From Hydrogenothermaceae bacterium (lineage in GTDB: Bacteria > Aquificota > Aquificia > Aquificales > Hydrogenothermaceae): a stretch of DNA of 17,983 nt. The translations under genes and the position numbers were made by a program. The DNA lies in assembly GCA_012961365.1 (NCBI GenBank), contig DTZN01000171.1, positions 1-17,983 on the forward strand, written 5' to 3'. The notes below the pieces were generated by a model. That model saw nothing but the letters and a program-made list of their open reading frames with translations, was not told the DNA's origin and ran no database searches. Positions 1-6,249 of the stretch are shown here, one piece after another (positions within the stretch are counted from its first letter, which is position 1; every line of letters begins with the position of its first letter).

Positions 1-739
1 AAAACTTTTAGAGTCTAAAGTTTTAGTTATAGGTGCTGGTGGTTTAGGTTCTCCATCTTTATATTATTTAGCTGCTGCTGGTGTTGGAACCATTGGAATA
101 GTTGACTTTGATGTTGTTGACTTTTCAAATCTTCAAAGACAAATACTTCATAATACAGAAAGAGTTGGAACCCCAAAAGTTGAATCTGCAAAACAGACAT
201 TAGAAGCACTAAATCCTGATGTTAATGTGGTTGCGTATAATACAAAAATTCAAAAAAGCAATGTAATGAATATCATAAAGGATTACGATGTAGTCCTAGA
301 TGGCTCTGATAATTTTCCTACAAGATTTTTAGTAAATGATGCATGTTATTTTTTAGGAAAGCCTTTAGTATCTGCAGCTATTTTAAGATTTGAAGGACAA
401 CTTACAGTTTTTGATTATAGAGATAAGCAAAATTCTCCTTGTTATAGATGTTTATTCCCAGAACCACCTCCTCCGGGACTTGTTCCAAGTTGTCAAGAAG
501 CAGGCCTTTTAGGTGTAGTTGGTGGGATAATGGGAACATTACAGGCAAATGAAGCATTGAAGTTAATTCTTGGTATTGGTGAGCCACTTGTTGGTAAATT
601 GTTAGTATTTGATGCATTAACTACAGAGTTTAATATTGTAAAACTTAGAAAAGATAAAAAATGTCCTTTATGTGGAGAGCAGCCAAAAATAAAAGATTTA
701 ATTGAATACGACCAGGAAGGTTGTGAAATCAGGTTTTGA
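1..739 (+). CDS. MoeB/ThiF/HesA-family sulfur-carrier adenylyltransferase (5' end outside window)
   Basis: E1-like enzyme that would adenylate the C-terminal glycine of a ubiquitin-like sulfur carrier (MoaD, ThiS or similar) using ATP. The frame is open from base 2 and gives 245 residues, so roughly the first 20 are missing; in-frame GTG codons near 227 are internal. Visible motifs in order: the nucleotide-binding loop IGAGGLGS at the start, the conserved arginine segment NLQRQ, the Asp motif DGSDNFPTRF, a first zinc pair CYRC, the candidate catalytic cysteine in PSCQEAG, and a second zinc pair CPLC near the C-terminus. No rhodanese domain follows, so this is the short bacterial form. It is first in a sulfur-relay gene run with tusA and dsrE-like genes. 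Family membership is firm. Which carrier it serves (molybdopterin, thiamine or other) cannot be told from sequence alone. Confidence 0.93.
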   Translation, partial: KLLESKVLVIGAGGLGSPSLYYLAAAGVGTIGIVDFDVVDFSNLQRQILHNTERVGTPKVESAKQTLEALNPDVNVVAYNTKIQKSNVMNIIKDYDVVLDGSDNFPTRFLVNDACYFLGKPLVSAAILRFEGQLTVFDYRDKQNSPCYRCLFPEPPPPGLVPSCQEAGLLGVVGGIMGTLQANEALKLILGIGEPLVGKLLVFDALTTEFNIVKLRKDKKCPLCGEQPKIKDLIEYDQEGCEIRF

Positions 740-828
740 TGAAATATAGAAATGTTATTAAAGAATTAGAAAAATCTATTATTAATATAGTTAGATGCAA
801 TAAATCAGGAGGAATAAATGGAATTTGA
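739..828 (+). CDS. Possible 29-codon ORF between moeB-like gene and tusA
   Basis: An ATG at 739 overlaps the TGA of the upstream adenylyltransferase (TGATG) and opens a 29-codon frame. It runs through the tusA Shine-Dalgarno and stops at 826-828, just past the tusA start at 818. The predicted peptide is basic and hydrophilic, with one Cys and no recognised motif. The overlap at both ends would suit a translational-coupling leader peptide. However, no good Shine-Dalgarno precedes the ATG, and a frame this short occurs easily by chance in AT-rich sequence. It could also be the stub of a lost gene. No function is proposed. Confidence 0.25.
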   Translation: MKYRNVIKELEKSIINIVRCNKSGGINGI

Positions 829-1051
829 TAAAGAATTAAACTTAAAAGGCGAAGTTTGCCCTTTTACATTTGTAAAAAGTAAATTAATGATGGAACAAAT
901 GGACATGGGGCAAGTTTTAAAGGTTATCCTTGATTATAAACCTTCTGTAGAAAATGTTCCTAAAAGTTTTCAAGATGAAGGACAGGAAATTTTAGAAGTT
1001 AAACAGGTAGCAGATAACCTCTGGGAAGTTTATGTAAGGAAGGTAAAATGA
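818..1051 (+). CDS. tusA: TusA/SirA-family sulfur carrier with CPFT variant motif
   Basis: Small (77 aa) TusA-type protein that would carry persulfide sulfur on its conserved cysteine to downstream acceptors. The N-terminal LKGEVCPFTFVK segment puts Cys at residue 14. The family signature CPxP is here CPFT, so the second Pro is replaced by Thr. I know CPYT-like forms from some thermophile and sulfur-oxidiser homologues. The rest fits the two-layer alpha/beta family fold: a helix after the Cys, then hydrophobic strands ending in LWEVYVRK. A strong AGGAGG sits 6 nt upstream of the ATG. Its last codons overlap the next gene by 4 nt (ATGA). Its place between an E1-like enzyme and DsrE-fold proteins supports a sulfur-relay role, either in tRNA thiolation or in sulfur oxidation. 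Confidence 0.85.
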   Translation: MEFDKELNLKGEVCPFTFVKSKLMMEQMDMGQVLKVILDYKPSVENVPKSFQDEGQEILEVKQVADNLWEVYVRKVK

Positions 1052-1350
1052 AACTATTATTTATAATGGTTAGCAATCCTTATTCAAATGACTTTAATAG
1101 TTTAGTAAAATTTGCTGAAGCTTCCCTTTTAAAAGGACATGAAACAAATATATTTTTTATGGGAAATGGTCTTTATTGTATAGTTAGAGAAGAAATAAAA
1201 ACTCTTGCTGAAAAAGGGGCTAAAATTTATTATTGTGCCCATAATGCAGAACAGAGAAAAATAAAACCTGAGAGTTGGGCTGAAAGTAGCAGTATGTATG
1301 GTTTATCTAAATTAATTGGTGAAGCAGATAAAGTTTTAATTTTTGATTAA
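1048..1350 (+). CDS. DsrE-fold sulfur relay protein, TusD/DsrE-like
   Basis: A 100-residue DsrE/F-like protein. The N-terminus MKLLFIMVSNPYSND resembles the TusD/DsrE opening strand and loop. Cys63, in the AKIYYCAHNAEQR context, lies where TusD carries its active persulfide cysteine (an alanine-rich, Arg-containing helix after the Cys). Cys44 is additional. Starts with ATG inside the tusA stop (ATGA), with GGAAGG just upstream in the tusA end, so translation is probably coupled. Among the three DsrE-fold proteins here, this one has the cysteine best placed for catalysis, so I infer it is the partner that takes sulfur from TusA. It could equally be called a generic DsrE family protein. Confidence 0.75.
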   Translation: MKLLFIMVSNPYSNDFNSLVKFAEASLLKGHETNIFFMGNGLYCIVREEIKTLAEKGAKIYYCAHNAEQRKIKPESWAESSSMYGLSKLIGEADKVLIFD

Positions 1351-1363
1351 AAGGTAAAAGATA

Positions 1364-1714
1364 ATGGCAAAGAAAAAGTTAACAGTTGTAATAAGAGCAA
1401 ATCCATTTAGCTGGAAAACATTTGAGGCTTTAAGACAAGCAGTTGGAAGTGCAATGAATCATGAAGTTAGTGTTATATTTATGAGAGATGCTGTTTATTC
1501 ATTAACTGATTGGAATCCAAAATTAATAGGAATAGAACCTTTTGATAAGTCTATTTCTGCACTTGGTATGATGGATGCTAAAGTTTATGTAGAAGAAGAA
1601 GCACTTAGGGAAAGAGGAATAAATATAAAGGATTGGGGAATAAATATAAATATAGAACCAAAAGATGAAATTTGTGAAATTATTAAATCTTCAGAGGTAG
1701 TGTTAACTTGGTAA
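1364..1714 (+). CDS. DsrE-fold protein, TusC/DsrF-like
   Basis: A 116-residue protein with a basic start, MAKKKLTVVIRANPF, followed by a helix beginning EALRQAVGSAM and a strand VSVIFMRDAVY. This is the Rossmann-like pattern of the TusC/DsrF branch. The only cysteine, Cys104, sits near the C-terminus and not at the DsrE catalytic position, as expected for the non-catalytic TusC-type subunit. An AAAGG precedes the ATG, 13 nt after the upstream gene. The last codons overlap the TTG start of the next gene. A 14-nt word repeats 21 nt apart at 1616 and 1637, giving GINIKDW followed by GININIE in the protein. I infer a heteromeric complex with the flanking TusD- and TusB-like proteins, by analogy with TusBCD/DsrEFH. 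Confidence 0.7.
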   Translation: MAKKKLTVVIRANPFSWKTFEALRQAVGSAMNHEVSVIFMRDAVYSLTDWNPKLIGIEPFDKSISALGMMDAKVYVEEEALRERGINIKDWGININIEPKDEICEIIKSSEVVLTW

Positions 1715-1950
1715 ATACAATTTGGATTATAAAAAGACCTGCAGACTTTCCAGAAGCAGATATGTTAGAAGAAAATGATATGCTTATTTTAATACAGGAT
1801 GCTGTTCTAAGAGTTCCTTATTTTGATAACTGGCTTGCGATTGAAGAAGATGTAAAAGCTAGAAATATAAAACTTCCTGAAGATAAGTTGGTATCATATG
1901 AAGATGTTATAGATATTATAGAAAAGGCAGATAAGGTAATTGTCTGGTAA
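1708..1950 (+). CDS. TusB/DsrH-like protein lacking cysteine
   Basis: An 80-residue protein with the TusB/DsrH signature LILIQDAVL (normally LLIQDGVY-like) and the C-terminal ADKVIVW strand typical of the family. The start is TTG at 1708, overlapping the upstream stop; GAGGT about 9 nt upstream is a reasonable ribosome site, and no ATG is available before the conserved core. The protein contains no cysteine at all, so it cannot carry persulfide itself and is presumably structural. Its end overlaps the start of pdxA by 11 nt, which makes all the genes from tusA on either overlapping or nearly so. The short length and divergence make the TusB label less certain than the DsrE-fold assignment of its neighbours. 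Confidence 0.65.
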   Translation: MVNTIWIIKRPADFPEADMLEENDMLILIQDAVLRVPYFDNWLAIEEDVKARNIKLPEDKLVSYEDVIDIIEKADKVIVW

Positions 1951-2902
1951 AAAAATTGCCATTACTTTAGGAGACCCTACTGGTATATCTCCCGAAATTT
2001 TAGTTAAATCTGTTGATATAATACCTAAAAACACTTATATAATTTATGGTTCAAAGCAAACTATAGATTTTTATATTGATAAACTTAAAAAGCCAAAGTT
2101 TTATAGACTTATAAAGTCAATAGATGAAGTAAAAGGAAAAGGATTTTATCTAATAAATGTATTTGATAAAAGCTTTATTCCTGGAAAACCTTCTAAACTT
2201 TCTGGTAAGGCAAGTATTTTATACCTAAAAAAAGCAGTTGAAGATATAATCCAAAACAAAACAGATGCACTTATAACTCTTCCTATATCAAAAGAATACA
2301 CAATGCAAGCAGGATTTAAATATGCAGGACATACCGATTATTTAGCTGAAGTTTCAAAGACTAAAAATTACTGTATGGTTTTGATGTGTGATAAGTTAAA
2401 AGTAGCCTTAATTACAACACATATTCCTTTAAAAGATGTAATTAAAAATATTACAAAAGAAAAAATTGTTAACACTGTTTTACTTATTAATAATGTATTA
2501 AAACAAAAATTTAAAGTTCAAAACCCTAAAATTGCAATCTTAGGTGTAAATCCCCATGCAGGAGATGGAGGGAATATAGGAACTGAAGAAGTAAGAATAA
2601 TAGAGCCTGCTGTAAAACAATTGAGAAATAAAGGAATAAACATAACTGACCCTTTATCTGCAGATACGGCTTTTAATAGATATAGAGATTTTGATATATA
2701 TGTGGCTATGTATCATGACCAAGGACTTATTCCATTAAAACTTTTATGTTTTAAAAAGGCAGTTAATATAACTTTTGGATTACCATTTATTAGAGTTTCC
2801 CCAGACCATGGAACAGGCTTTGATATAGCAGGAAAATTTATAGCAAACCCATCTTCCTTTATACAGTCTGTTAAATTGGTAAATAAACTACTTAGCTTTT
2901 AA
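1940..2902 (+). CDS. pdxA: 4-hydroxythreonine-4-phosphate dehydrogenase (PdxA)
   Basis: Makes the aminoacetone-phosphate precursor of pyridoxine 5'-phosphate by NAD-dependent oxidation and decarboxylation of 4-phosphohydroxy-L-threonine; cytosolic, metal dependent. At 320 residues it has normal family length. Motifs in order: N-terminal [10 protein letters not shown], the metal/substrate His in [16 protein letters not shown], the second His in [13 protein letters not shown], and the third in [12 protein letters not shown]. The best start is TTG at 1940, with AAGG just upstream, inside the end of the tusB-like gene. It is last in the plus-strand run and faces ymdB with only 18 nt between the two stops. 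Its fusion to a sulfur-relay operon is unusual. PLP is the cofactor of cysteine desulfurases, which feed TusA, so a functional link is possible but unproven. Confidence 0.95.
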   Translation: MSGKKIAITLGDPTGISPEILVKSVDIIPKNTYIIYGSKQTIDFYIDKLKKPKFYRLIKSIDEVKGKGFYLINVFDKSFIPGKPSKLSGKASILYLKKAVEDIIQNKTDALITLPISKEYTMQAGFKYAGHTDYLAEVSKTKNYCMVLMCDKLKVALITTHIPLKDVIKNITKEKIVNTVLLINNVLKQKFKVQNPKIAILGVNPHAGDGGNIGTEEVRIIEPAVKQLRNKGINITDPLSADTAFNRYRDFDIYVAMYHDQGLIPLKLLCFKKAVNITFGLPFIRVSPDHGTGFDIAGKFIANPSSFIQSVKLVNKLLSF

Positions 2903-2916
2903 CAGATATTTGTAAG

Positions 2917-2940
2917 AAAATTATAGAGTTTGATAATTTT
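2917..2940. terminator. Weak AT-only inverted repeat at the pdxA/ymdB convergence
   Basis: An 8-bp perfect inverted repeat (AAAATTAT, 8-nt loop, ATAATTTT) spans the ymdB stop codon and lies just past pdxA. It contains no G-C pairs and has only a short T run, so it is a poor intrinsic terminator. It is the only candidate at this convergent junction. Confidence 0.25.
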
Positions 2941-3715
2941 GACCTTCATCTACTAGTTTTATTCTTTCAAAATAAGGTTTAATTTTTGTTAAATCAACAA
3001 AAAATGCTTGAAAGAGTAATCCTTCTTTTGAAACTTCATATTTTTTACTTATACCTGTTAGAAATTTTTGAATAGGTTCATCTAATCTCATACCTATAAC
3101 AGAATGATATGCTCCTGTCATACCAATATCTGATAAATAAACTGTTCCTTTTGGTAAAACTTTTTCATCGGCAGTTGCTACATGGGAATGGGTTCCATAA
3201 ACTATAGAAGCTCTTCCATCTACATAATAGCCAAATGCAGTTTTTTCAGATGTTGCTTCTGCATGAAAGTCAACTATTATATAATCTACTTCATCTTTTA
3301 TTCCATTATAAATTTCATCAAACTTTCTAAAAGGACAATCTAAAAGTAATCCCATAAAAACCCTTCCCATCAAGTTTATAACTGCTATCTTTTTATTATT
3401 TTTTTCTACTATAACATATCCTTTTCCTGGCACTTCAGGGGGATAATTTGCAGGTCTTAATATTCTTTCTTCTTCTTTAAATATTTCAAAAATATCTTTT
3501 TTATCAAAAATATGATTTCCTGAAGTAAAAACATCAAATGGAAATTGTTTTAATTGATTTAGAACTTTTTTTGTTATACCAAATCCTCCTGCTATGTTTT
3601 CCACATTTATAGTAATAAAATCAGGTTTATATTTTTCTAAAATATAAGGCAGAAACTGGTTTAGAGCTTTCCTTCCAGTTCTGCCTATTGTATCTCCTAT
3701 AAATACAAATTTCAT
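2921..3715 (-). CDS. ymdB: YmdB-family metallophosphoesterase (probable 2',3'-cyclic nucleotide phosphodiesterase)
   Basis: A 264-residue calcineurin-like phosphoesterase of the TIGR00282/YmdB family. In Bacillus the family hydrolyses cyclic mononucleotides and influences RNase Y-dependent gene expression. The full metal set is visible: Asp8 (IGDTIGRTG), Glu39 and Asn40 (INVEN), Asn67 and His68 (SGNH), His151 (VDFHAEATSEK), His176 and His178 (YGTHSHVATAD). GGAAAG lies 5 nt before the ATG. It follows rny by 69 nt on the same strand, the same rny-ymdB neighbourhood known from Firmicutes, which supports shared regulation of RNA turnover. The 69-nt gap holds no clear promoter or hairpin. Confidence 0.93.
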   Translation of the reverse strand: MKFVFIGDTIGRTGRKALNQFLPYILEKYKPDFITINVENIAGGFGITKKVLNQLKQFPFDVFTSGNHIFDKKDIFEIFKEEERILRPANYPPEVPGKGYVIVEKNNKKIAVINLMGRVFMGLLLDCPFRKFDEIYNGIKDEVDYIIVDFHAEATSEKTAFGYYVDGRASIVYGTHSHVATADEKVLPKGTVYLSDIGMTGAYHSVIGMRLDEPIQKFLTGISKKYEVSKEGLLFQAFFVDLTKIKPYFERIKLVDEGQNYQTL

Positions 3716-3784
3716 ATTTGCTTTCCGTTTAATCTTTTTTCTGTGTATATCTGTCTATTTAAAATGGCTACATCTTCTTAATTT

Positions 3785-5446
3785 TCACTTTGCAACTTCA
3801 ACAAATCTAGACTCTCTAATTGTAGTTACTTTTATTTGTCCTGGGAATTCTACTTCTTTTTCTATCCTTTTAGCTATTTCTTTAGTAAGCATATAAGCTT
3901 CTTCGTCAGACAGTTTTTCTGCGTTTACAATAACTCTAACTTCTCTACCTGCCTGTATCGCAAAGGATTTTTCTACATTTTCAAAAGAGTTAACTATTGC
4001 TTCTATTTTTTCTAGTCTGTTTATATAGGATTGTAATGCTTCCCTTCTTGCCCCTGGTCTTGCTGCTGATAATGCATCTGCTGCTGCTACTAAAACTGCT
4101 TCTGGATATCTTGCAGGTTCATCATTATGATGGTAAAGAATTGCATTTATTACTTCATCAGGTTCTCCATATCTTTTAGCAAGTTCTGCTCCTATCTTAG
4201 AGTGAGCTCCTCCCACTTCATGAGAGATAGATTTTCCAATATCATGCATTAAACCTCCCCTTCTTGCTATTTTTTCATCTAACCCAAGTTCAGCTGCCAT
4301 CATTCCTGCTAAATATGCCACTTCTTTTGTATGAAGTAAAACATTTTGAGTGTAAGAAGTTCTGTAGTTTAGTTTTCCTATATAGTAGTAAAGTTCAGGA
4401 TGGACATCTGTAAACCCAAGCTCAAGACATGTTTCTTCACCAAGTTTTCTAATATGTTCGTCCATCTCTTCTCTGACTTTTTCAACAACTTCTTCAATTC
4501 TTCCTGGATGTATTCTTCCGTCAGCTATTAATCTTTCTAATGCCTCCTTTGCAATTTCTCTTCTTAATGGGTCAAACGAAGAAATAGTTACTATATCTGG
4601 GGTATCATCAATTATAAGGTCAACCCCTGTTGCAAGTTCAAATGCTCTAATGTTCCTTCCTTCTCTTCCTATTATCCTACCTTTTAAATCATTACTTGGA
4701 AGGTCAACAACTGAAACTGTATAAGATGTAGTTACCTCTGGAGCAAGTCTTTGTATTGTAGTAACTAAATTCCATTTTGCTTTTCTTTCGGCTTCTTTTT
4801 GAGCTTCTTCTTCTATTTCCTTCATAATTTTTGCTGCTTCAAGTTTCGCTTCTTCTTCTACCCTTCTCATTAGCTCTGTTTTTGCTTCTTCTTTTGTCAT
4901 AGAAGCAATTCTTTGAAGTTCAAGCTCGTATCTTTCTTCTGCGGCTTTTAATTTTGCTTCTTTTTCTTCTATTTCTTTTTGAATAGTTTTTATTTCCTCT
5001 TCAAGTTTCTTTACTTCTTCCCATTTTCTATCTAGTTCTTCCTCTTTATGCTCTACCCTTGCAATTCTTTTTTCTAGTTGTGCTTCTTTCGCAATTAATG
5101 TTTTTTCTAAATTTTGAAGTTCTTCTCTTTCTTTCTTTAGTTCTTCTTCAAGTTGTTTCTTTCTTTCTAATACTTGTTTTTCTATAATTAATTCCTGTTG
5201 TTTTTTCAAATCCTCTGCTTCTCTAATGATTTGATTAGCTTCAAGCTTCGCTTCTTTTTTAGCATTTTCAATAATTTCTCTAGCTTTTTCCTTTGCTTGT
5301 TTTTCTATTTGCTCTTTTTGTGAAATTATTTCTTGTGCTTTTTTTTCTTTTTCTTCTATTTGCTTTCTTAAAGTCATTTTGCATCCTATAAATCCAGTAG
5401 CACTACCTACTGCTAGGGCTGATATTCCTATTATTATTTCAATCAT
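3785..5446 (-). CDS. rny: Ribonuclease Y
   Basis: Membrane-anchored endoribonuclease that initiates mRNA decay. At 553 residues it has the complete domain order: an N-terminal transmembrane segment (about 2-22), a long highly charged coiled coil (about 25-225), a KH RNA-binding domain with GRIIGREGRNIRAFE (about 256-270), and an HD domain with His372 (LLHTKEV), the HD pair His401-Asp402 (LMHDIGKS), the YHHND element near 440 and Asp457. The ATG lies inside the end of ygfA with an 8-nt overlap. The GGAGG serving it codes for the final Gly-Gly of the upstream protein, so translation is coupled. ymdB follows. The coiled-coil region yields low-complexity antisense reading frames that I disregard. 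Confidence 0.97.
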   Translation of the reverse strand: MIEIIIGISALAVGSATGFIGCKMTLRKQIEEKEKKAQEIISQKEQIEKQAKEKAREIIENAKKEAKLEANQIIREAEDLKKQQELIIEKQVLERKKQLEEELKKEREELQNLEKTLIAKEAQLEKRIARVEHKEEELDRKWEEVKKLEEEIKTIQKEIEEKEAKLKAAEERYELELQRIASMTKEEAKTELMRRVEEEAKLEAAKIMKEIEEEAQKEAERKAKWNLVTTIQRLAPEVTTSYTVSVVDLPSNDLKGRIIGREGRNIRAFELATGVDLIIDDTPDIVTISSFDPLRREIAKEALERLIADGRIHPGRIEEVVEKVREEMDEHIRKLGEETCLELGFTDVHPELYYYIGKLNYRTSYTQNVLLHTKEVAYLAGMMAAELGLDEKIARRGGLMHDIGKSISHEVGGAHSKIGAELAKRYGEPDEVINAILYHHNDEPARYPEAVLVAAADALSAARPGARREALQSYINRLEKIEAIVNSFENVEKSFAIQAGREVRVIVNAEKLSDEEAYMLTKEIAKRIEKEVEFPGQIKVTTIRESRFVEVAK

Positions 5447-5993
5447 CTTTTCCTCCTTTTACTGTTATTATTTGTGTTGGAGTAATAACCAAATCTACAG
5501 GGACATCATGGTCTTCAAACGGTATCTTATCTACAATCTGGAAATCATAAGCAACTCCTATTTTTATGCCTTTCGTCAATTTTAAAAACCTATCATAATA
5601 TCCTTTTCCATAGCCTACTCTATATCCATTCCTATCAAAAGCTACTGCTGGAACAAATACAACATCTATTTTTTCCTCTGGATATACTTCACCTTGTGGT
5701 TCAGGAATAGAAAATTTTCCTTTTTTCAAATCCTGCAAATCTTTTACAATAATAGGAATGATAAAATTCCCTTCAACTTTTGGTAAAAGGACAGTTTTTC
5801 CTAATTTTTGAAACTCGTTGAGTAATGGGAGGAGATTAACTTCATTTTTATGTGGATAATAAAAGAGAAATGAGTTTTTATCCAAAACCAGAGGAAGATT
5901 TTTAATCTTTTGAATAATTTTATTACTATCTTCCTCTACTTTATTATAAGAATCCCTTATATCTAAAATATTTTTTCTTATTCTTTCTTTCAT
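5439..5993 (-). CDS. ygfA: 5-formyltetrahydrofolate cyclo-ligase
   Basis: Converts 5-formyl-THF to 5,10-methenyl-THF with ATP, recovering the storage folate. The diagnostic substrate and metal motif GYGKGYYDRFL lies near residue 130, preceded by VPAVAFDRNGYR. An N-terminal lysine- and arginine-rich helix and FYYPHKNEVN (about residue 45) also fit the family. An ATG at 6005 is in frame, but the codons after it form GGGAGG, which is the ribosome site for the ATG at 5993. I therefore choose 5993, giving 184 residues, normal for the family. The gene lies directly downstream of the 6S RNA, as in many Proteobacteria where ssrS and ygfA are co-transcribed, and overlaps rny by 8 nt. Confidence 0.93.
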   Translation of the reverse strand: MKERIRKNILDIRDSYNKVEEDSNKIIQKIKNLPLVLDKNSFLFYYPHKNEVNLLPLLNEFQKLGKTVLLPKVEGNFIIPIIVKDLQDLKKGKFSIPEPQGEVYPEEKIDVVFVPAVAFDRNGYRVGYGKGYYDRFLKLTKGIKIGVAYDFQIVDKIPFEDHDVPVDLVITPTQIITVKGGKDD

Positions 5994-6032
5994 ATGACCT
6001 CCCATTACTCAATGGAAGGCCGCGGCATTCTT

Positions 6033-6202
6033 AAACCCGCGAGGCCGACGGGATTTATCCCCTATTTCTGGGGACATATATACAAGGTGGGTGCCCGCAC
6101 CGGCACTGCTAATTGCAGTGAGCGGAATGTAGGGCTCCCTTTTTTGTTGGCATAGCCCAGAAAATTTAGGACATCCCTATCGAACCTCGCAGGCTAATTT
6201 TT
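6033..6202 (-). ncRNA. ssrS: 6S RNA (RNA polymerase-binding regulatory RNA)
   Basis: A GC-rich island of about 165 nt in AT-rich surroundings, with the architecture of 6S RNA when read on the minus strand. A closing stem of 9 bp pairs CCTGCGAGG (6193-6185) with CCTCGCGGG (6044-6036). A short internal loop follows, then GGGAT with ATCCC. Next comes a large central bubble whose 5' side is 13 nt and AU-rich; its 3' side contains a small hairpin (TCCCC, loop, GGGGA, 6060-6076). The terminal stem pairs TGGG..TGCC with GGCACCCA and ends in the apical hairpin CACTGC-AATTA-GCAGTG near 6120-6104. The size and the position just upstream of ygfA both match 6S RNA. No SRP RNA, tmRNA or RNase P signature is present. 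Ends are approximate. There is no U-run terminator at the 3' side, so processing from a read-through transcript is likely. Confidence 0.82.
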
Positions 6203-6207
6203 AAAAA

Positions 6208-6236
6208 TTTATATATATCAATAATCATTGTCCGCG
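6208..6236 (-). promoter_or_regulatory. Possible promoter for 6S RNA
   Basis: On the minus strand a TATATATAAAT stretch (about 6217-6207) gives a good -10 placed 7 nt before the expected 6S 5' end near 6201. No convincing -35 lies at 16-18 nt, only GCGGAC-like sequence, and part of that region is also the inverted-repeat arm. The local AT bias weakens the call. Confidence 0.35.
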
Positions 6237-6249
6237 TTTTGCCTTCCAT

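Noticed and set aside
4750..5380. Low-complexity TTCTTC-rich stretch as a repeat
   Set aside because: It is the antisense view of the Glu/Lys coiled coil of RNase Y, with no regular DNA period.
6003..6005. ATG at 6005 as ygfA start
   Set aside because: The codons following it form the ribosome-binding GGGAGG for the in-frame ATG at 5993.
6036..6193. tmRNA, SRP RNA or RNase P RNA instead of 6S
   Set aside because: GGTTCGATA near 6188-6180 recalls a T loop, but there is no acceptor-like pairing, tag frame, SRP GGAAGCAG-type loop or RNase P GAGGAAAGTCC element. The overall fold fits 6S.
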